Shown here piece by piece: positions 57,901 to 64,000 of a stretch of 64,000 bases of DNA. The number at the start of each line of letters is the position of its first letter. Positions within the stretch are counted from its first letter, which is position 1. Below the pieces are notes generated by a model. It was not told the DNA's origin. It ran no database searches and saw only the letters and a program-made list of their open reading frames with translations. The position numbers were made by a program, and so were the translations under genes. The stretch comes from Plenodomus lindquistii (Eukaryota; Ascomycota; Dothideomycetes; Pleosporales; Leptosphaeriaceae), in NCBI GenBank assembly GCA_025504975.1, contig JANUWI010000012.1, positions 930,001-994,000 on the forward strand, read 5' to 3'.

Positions 57901-60050
57901 TAATAATAGATCTATAAAGTCCTTTAACTCTATTTATATAAACTAAAAATTGCTAAAATAGCTTTAAAAAGCTAAAGTCTTTACTTCTAGTAATTCTAGT
58001 TCTATACTACTTTAATTCTAATTATAATATAAAACTAGAAACTAATACTTTAGATATAGTAGTAGCTAGAATTATATTTTAAAAATATCTAGATAGTAAA
58101 TAGTATTTCATAGCTTTTTATAGTAAAATACTTATTAAAGTAAAGTTTAATTAGAAAATATATAATAAAAAACTATTTACTATTATTACTATTTTTAAAA
58201 AATAGAAAACTAAATTAATTTTAGTTTAGTACTAAGTCTAAATATATACTAATTATTAATTTTTAAAGTACTTTATAAATATAAAAATTCTAAATTAATA
58301 AGAAACTAACTAGGCTAAGTTTATAGCCTTTTTTAACTTCTAAATTAAATATATTCTAGGTAAAAGTAATAAACGCGTAGATATTTTTAGTTACTAAAAA
58401 TAAAATATAAAAAATTTTAAAGTAGTTTAGTAAAATAACTACTTTTTAGTTTTTTTTAACTCTACTAGGCTATATAGCTATATTAACTCTAAACTAATAA
58501 AGTAATATTTAGAGTTCTCTCTATAAATAACTATTACTTTTCTCTAACTAATTTTAATAATATTACTAAATTTTTTAGAGCTAATAGAAGCCCTGTTAAA
58601 AAAGAACTAATAGTTTTTTAAAAAAAAACGCTTTTTACTACTTTTTTAGTAATAGATAGATAATAGATTTTTTCTTTATAGTAACTACTTTTATATTCCT
58701 CTAGACTCTCTACTCTATATATAATTTATTAAAAAGGTATATAATTAAGTATTAATAGCCTATTCTAGTACTATAAAAATTTACTAGTTATTTATATAAT
58801 AATACTACTAGAAAAAAATAGAAGCTATATATAAATAGTATATATATAACTATATTATCTACTAAAACTTTTATTTAAAATAGACCTAAATATAAAAGTT
58901 TTTTTACTTTTTACTAAATCTAGAGAAATTCATATAATATTTTATAATAGACTTTAAATTTTTTTTTAAAAACTAATACAGCTATAATTAGATTCTAGTA
59001 ATTATTAATTAACTTTTTAAATAAATAATTATAATACTATACTATAAAATTATAAATATCTAAAGCTTTATTTAACTATTTATATAATAGGTATACTAGT
59101 ATAAATATATTTTTAAAAGTATTATTTCTAACTATAGCGTCTAGTTTATTTTCTAATTCTAGTCTAAATTTTATTATATTATAAGTACTAACATATAACT
59201 CTTTACTATTTATTATAAATAAACTAATAGCTAAACTAAAATTATAAATAAGTATATTAACTAATATCTATAGCTATTTATAATATACTACTAAAATAAC
59301 TAAAGTAAACCTTTTTATTTATAAACTAAACCTAGATAATATTTTAATATATATTAATAGAAATAGCTTTATACTAGTTTTTATATAGTTCTAAACTTTA
59401 ATAAAGCTACAACTAGTATTATTTAAAAATAGCTAATTCTATTAAAAAATTTAACTACTAGAAAGCTTATAATCTAGCTATTTAAATATATAATATTTAG
59501 AAATAAGCTAAAAAAAATAGAAAAAAAATATAAAACTAAATATATTCTACTATTAATACCTATTAATATTCTATTAACTAAAAAATAGAAAATAAAGTTT
59601 ATTTTTTCACTACTAATCTAGTAACTTTAAAACTAAGCTAAAAGCTATTTAAACTATAATAAAAAATTTTTAAAGTTTTAATATAAATTAGATATTTTTA
59701 TAGATTTAAATTTCTACTCAATTCTAAAATATATAATATATTTACACCTAATATTCTTTATAAAAATTCTAATAACTTTTTTTTAAAATAAAAGGCTTTA
59801 AAGCTACTAGCTACTTCTATATAAAGCGTAGAGAAATAGAAAATTAAAAAAATTCTTACTAGTTAGCTTATTTAAAATAAATTTAAATATAAAGCTAGCT
59901 AGGTAGAATATAATCTAGATCTAATCTAGTATCTAGCCTCTAATTTTATAGACTTTTTCTATAAACTATAAAACTTCTACTAGAAGTATTTTAATTATCT
60001 AGAACCTCTCTAGGCACTATATAGATAGCTTTAGATATAAAAAAAAAATA
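55000..60050 (+). mobile_element. Ty3/Gypsy chromovirus relic
   Basis: Plus-strand RIP-degenerate pol in canonical order: protease-like LFINTSV near 56,320 (family ALIDTGASG); reverse transcriptase around 57,490-57,630 (LYKYKVLFF.LYNSPFIY, then IYLDNILIYFKNV); FLKFTKFYR..ISKFL near 57,840-57,890; RNase H around 58,030-58,180 (LETNTLDIVVA, FIAFYSKIL); integrase region after about 58,550; and, near 59,840-60,000, a chromodomain-like tail (REIEKILTS, FKYKASW, LIWYLASNF-like). A C-terminal chromodomain defines chromoviruses and can steer integration to heterochromatin. No intact frame. LTRs not delimited. Confidence 0.75.
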
Positions 60051-61240
60051 AAAAATATATTATAGTTAGTAAATAATTATATTTTATAAATTTAATAAAT
60101 TTTTTATTATTAATATATAAAAATTATAACTAATATATAAAACTAGTATTTAGCTTTTACTAATAAAACTTTTAGCCTAGTAAACTAACTATTATAAATA
60201 GGTATAGAAGTTTTTTAGAATTTATTTATCTACTACTATAACTTTTTAACCTCTACTTTACAATTAAAAACGTTATATATTTTATTTAATTTAAAATATT
60301 TAGTATTTTTATACTTTAAAAACTCTCTATTAAGTTTATAAATAGGCCTGCGTTTTTTTTTACTACTAGAAAAATCTAGAGCTTTTCTAGAAAAAGCGGT
60401 AGCTAAAGCTACTATATCTTTCTAAAAAAGCTATATTTTCTAGTATAAATCTAAAACCTTTTTATATAGACTTTAAAACTTTTATTATTATATAAAATAG
60501 TTTACTAGTATTATATTAGTTATACTAAAGCTAGTAACCTATATAGTTACTATCTATACTATAAAAGCTAATATTTTTATAGCTAAGCTAGCTATAGCCT
60601 TTATATCTACTAGTTTAGCTTTAAACTTTTTTATTTTATTTTTATTAGCTAGTATAGCCTATATAGTAAAACTTTTAAAATAATAAAGTACTACTATAAT
60701 TTAGTTATATTCTAGTTTTATATATATAGGCACCTAAAAAAGTTAGAAAAAGTTTTAAACTAGTAGAAAAAAATAGTTATTTACTAGTTTATACTTTTTA
60801 TTTAAAAGTGTATAATAAGTATACATTTTTAAACCTACTAATTTAAATAAATATATAAAGTTAAATTTACTATAGAACTAGGCCTAGATAGAGCGTAAAT
60901 AAAAAACCTAATAGGCTAAAAAGTATACACCTAGAGGTATAGAAATAGGTACTTTTATAAAAGCTATTTAGTATTAGTATTAAAAGTAATAATAAATAGT
61001 AATAAGGTATATATAATAAAGGTGTAAAGTATAAAAAATAAATAAAAATTATAATATTTAAAAAATTATTATATTTTACTAGAGTAACTACTAGATTTAA
61101 TAGTTATTATAATAATTATTAATAAATTGTAAATAGAAAGTTATATTTACTTTAATAAAATAATAATTCTAAAATAGACTCTATATAGAGGTAATATAGA
61201 GAATACTTAGATATAGAACTATCTAATTTAACGTAGAGAG
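60050..61240. other. Unassigned RIP-degenerate sequence
   Basis: AT-rich DNA downstream of the chromovirus relic, probably its 3' region. No boundaries visible. Confidence 0.35.
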
Positions 61241-61244
61241 TAAT

Positions 61245-61659
61245 ATAATAAAGCTATATTCTATTATAATAATAACTTTTAGCTATAGAAGCCTTTTTAT
61301 AAGCTACCTCTATTTTTCTCTATATAAACTTATTAAAAATAGAAAACTATACTAACTTCTACCTAAACTACCTCTATACTATATCTAGTCTAGATTCTAT
61401 AAAAATTTTTACTCTACTATTACCTACGTGCTAATATAGTAGAGGAAAAAAAAGAACTCTATAAAAGCCTAGAACTACTACTAAGTTCTACTCTATATAG
61501 CTTACTTTTTTAATAGAACTATAGAGGTATAATTTTTTTATTTTTTATATAAAACCTATAAAAATATAATTTATTTAGCTTTTTAATCTACCTGTACTTC
61601 TATATACTTTTAATTTAATTTAAACGCTTTTTAGTACTTTATATTTTTAAGCTATTATA
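61245..61659. repeat. LTR-like repeat (about 415 bp), copy 3
   Basis: Matches the copies at 13,084 and 54,170 over the same interval, starting TATAATAAAGC and ending AAGCTATTATA. The 5-bp flanks (AGTAA and GTTAT) differ, so this copy may be one end of a longer element rather than a solo insertion. Confidence 0.65.
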
Positions 61660-64000
61660 GTTATAATATTATTAAACTTTTTATAGTTAATATATAACTA
61701 TAGCTTACTATTCTTCTTTAGTGTAAAAAAAATAGAGTAGCCTACTAGTAATTTAAAAACTTAAATAAATCCTTTTTTTAGGTTAACTTTAATATACCTT
61801 TTTAGTATTTTAAGTTTTTTTTTAAATAGTTTATAAATTAGTCTAAAAGTTAGTTACTTTTTTTTTTATAGAATAATTTTATAATTCTAAAGTTTATATT
61901 TAGGCAATACTGCTATACTTATTTTTTTCTAAAAAAATAGTTTAAATTCTTTATACTTTTTAAAAATCTCTAGAGTTACGTAGTTTTTTTTTACTTTTAT
62001 TTATTAATCTAGTAGTACTTTACTAGTATCTACAGAGTTAAACCTATATTATTTATAATTATTTTTATTTAAGTATTATTTTCTAATAATCTTTTCTATA
62101 TTATATACTTTAAGTTTTTTTTATTTACTATTATATAATAATAATATATAGGCTACTTTATAGTTACGTCTAATCTATAGTTTTTAAATTAAAACATTTT
62201 TAATCTCTAATTAATTCTAGAATTATAATTTATAAGCTATAAAAGGCTAAAAATAATATTATATATTTAAAGGCTAAATACGTTAAAGTCTCTACGTTTC
62301 TAGTAATTTATAATAATTAAGTTTAATTCTATTATTTTAGATATAATTCTATATTAACAAGGTATAGCTTTATTATTAATTATATTTATAAAGTAAAGAA
62401 TTTATTTTTTTAATAGATATAGACCTACTATATATACTATACACGTAGATATAAAGTTTACTTTATACTCTAAATTTATTATAGCTATTATAGTATATTT
62501 TTTAAGCTCTACTTTAAATTTAGTTAAGCCTATAGCTTTTACTATATAAATAGAATATTTTATAAAGCTAGAGTATAGCGCTAGTTTAAAAAAGACTTAT
62601 TTTTAAATCTATAAAAGTGTTTTTTAGTTTTATATATTTTATATTCTAGATTAAAGTATATATACTATATTTAATTATAATATATTTTATAAATAATAGT
62701 TTATATCTAGATACGTGCTCTATTATTATTAAAGTTTAGAAAATAGCTTTATACGCGCTTATTTTATAGGTATTTAAAGTAAATTTTATTTATATAGTTA
62801 TATACTTAGTACGTATAGTAGTTAAATTAAAATAGAAAGTATTTTATTTTTATTTTATCTAAATAGTAGATAGTATACGTGTTATAAATATATAAGCTCT
62901 ATAATATACTACTATATTATTTATTTTATTAGTTATCTATATAGTTTAAATATCTATTATTTTTTTTTATTAGGTACTCTAGCGCTTTAGAGTATTATTT
63001 TTTCTAGCTAGAGTATTATTTATTCTATAGGCTTTTTTTTTAGATAGTAGTTTTATATTATTCTAATCTAGTATGCCTATAGTTTTAGAAAAACCTAGTT
63101 ATTATAGTTTTCTCTATAGGTAATTTACTAATTTATAGTATTTTTTAGCTATTATAGTACCTATACTATAAAAGCTTTATTATTAAAAGTATTTTATAGT
63201 TTTTATATTAATTTTTTAACGTAGCTATTAATTATTATAGTACTATTATTAATATTATAGGTTAGCTATTTTATAAGCTATTAAGTAGCTTTTTTAAGTA
63301 TTTTTTTATATTACTAAGTTTTTAATTCTATTATACTAGAATAGCTTGTATTTATAGTAAAGGTATAGTAGTTTAGTACTATAATTTAAACTTTTTTACT
63401 TTTTTCTACTTAGTATAGTATTCTTTTATAGATTTATATTTATTATTTAAATTTTCTATATTTACTACTAAAGCTTTCTAATACTTTAGGTATTACTTAA
63501 TTTTTTTATTTAAAAAAGCTTTTTTCTATATATAATTCTAGATTATAGTAATAAAAAGTAGTTTTTTATCCTCTATATTCTCTAATAAACTAATTAAAGT
63601 ATTAAAAATATCTAAATAGCTTACTATACTATTAAAGTTAAATAGTTTAATACTAAAAATAATTATCTATTTATGTTTTATATTTTTATTAAGTACTTTA
63701 ATTTATACTATATTAACCTAGTGTATAACTTTATTTTTAGACTAGTAGTTCTATATAAAATAGCTTTCTTTACTATATTTATAGTACGTTAGTAGCTTTC
63801 TATTAAACTACTTATAGTTACTTTTTTTTAAGTAAATTTTTTTTTAATAATATTATTAATAATGTATTATACTAGTTAACCTAACAACCTAGTAAACCTA
63901 ATAGTTTTCTTTAGTATTATAAATACTATACTTTCTATTAAATGCCTTTATAACATAATATAATATTAATTTAGAATAAAAGTTAATCTAAGCTTATCTA
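61660..64000. other. Unassigned RIP-degenerate sequence to right edge
   Basis: AT-rich sequence with near-absent CA/TG. No recognised element, gene or RNA. The tract continues past the window. Confidence 0.4.

Larger units (their letters stand above)
12260..64000. other. AT-rich, RIP-saturated isochore with no host genes
   Basis: Apart from the two Copia elements, this 52-kb tract is overwhelmingly A/T, and CA and its complement TG are nearly missing; for example 14,101-14,160 contains neither. Remaining C and G occur mostly as CT, CC, CG and their complements. This is the fingerprint of RIP, which changes CpA to TpA in repeated DNA. Reading frames are riddled with TAA/TAG where homologous proteins have Gln or Trp. 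No host gene, tRNA or rRNA was seen. The transition is gradual between about 12,250 and 12,420 and the tract reaches the right edge of the window. Confidence 0.93.

Overview
The window is nuclear DNA of a filamentous ascomycete (Pezizomycotina, most likely Dothideomycetes; species not identifiable by eye). Support: short introns (49-145 nt) with GT...AG ends and CTGAC/CTAAC branch-like sites, fungal-type gene families, and a two-speed genome layout in which a gene-bearing segment of balanced base composition meets a long AT-rich tract with the signature of repeat-induced point mutation (RIP).

Region 1 (1 to about 12,260) is gene-bearing. I could resolve five protein-coding genes with exon structures: an APC-superfamily amino-acid/choline permease (729-2629, minus), a CENP-V/GFA-fold protein (3805-4541, minus), a low-complexity protein with two PPSY motifs, an 11-residue Trp-Gly repeat and a Ser-Asp tract (5009-7288, plus), a GRAM-type membrane protein (7959-9977, plus), and an isocyanide synthase of the DIT1/PvcA family (10794-11926, plus) as the last gene before the AT-rich tract.

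Region 2 (about 12,260 to 64,000) is a gene-free AT-rich isochore in which CA and TG dinucleotides are almost absent, as expected after saturating RIP. It is a nest of dead mobile elements: four copies of a 1.86-kb Fot1/pogo-type DNA transposon with TA target sites (A 14,072-21,125; B 22,687-24,549; C 46,505-48,366; D 51,378-53,238), a short related TIR element (13,058-13,910) with a roughly 415-bp LTR-like insertion in its left TIR, Ty3/Gypsy relics on both strands including one with a chromodomain (55-60 kb), a Plavaka-type (CACTA-like) relic (about 29-31.7 kb) and several minisatellites.

Two Ty1/Copia retrotransposons of normal base composition sit in the decayed tract and escaped heavy RIP. 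Copia-1 (14,749-19,937) has two identical 187-bp LTRs, is inserted inside Fot1-like copy A, and carries gag and pol in one frame separated by a single UGA followed by CUA. Its primer site matches a half tRNA-Lys(CUU). Copia-2 (33,212-39,383) has one intact 1,661-residue gag-pol, a half tRNA-iMet primer site, and an unusual 0.7-kb GC-rich block between pol and the 3' LTR. Copy D preserves the empty site of Copia-1, so the order of events can be read within the window.
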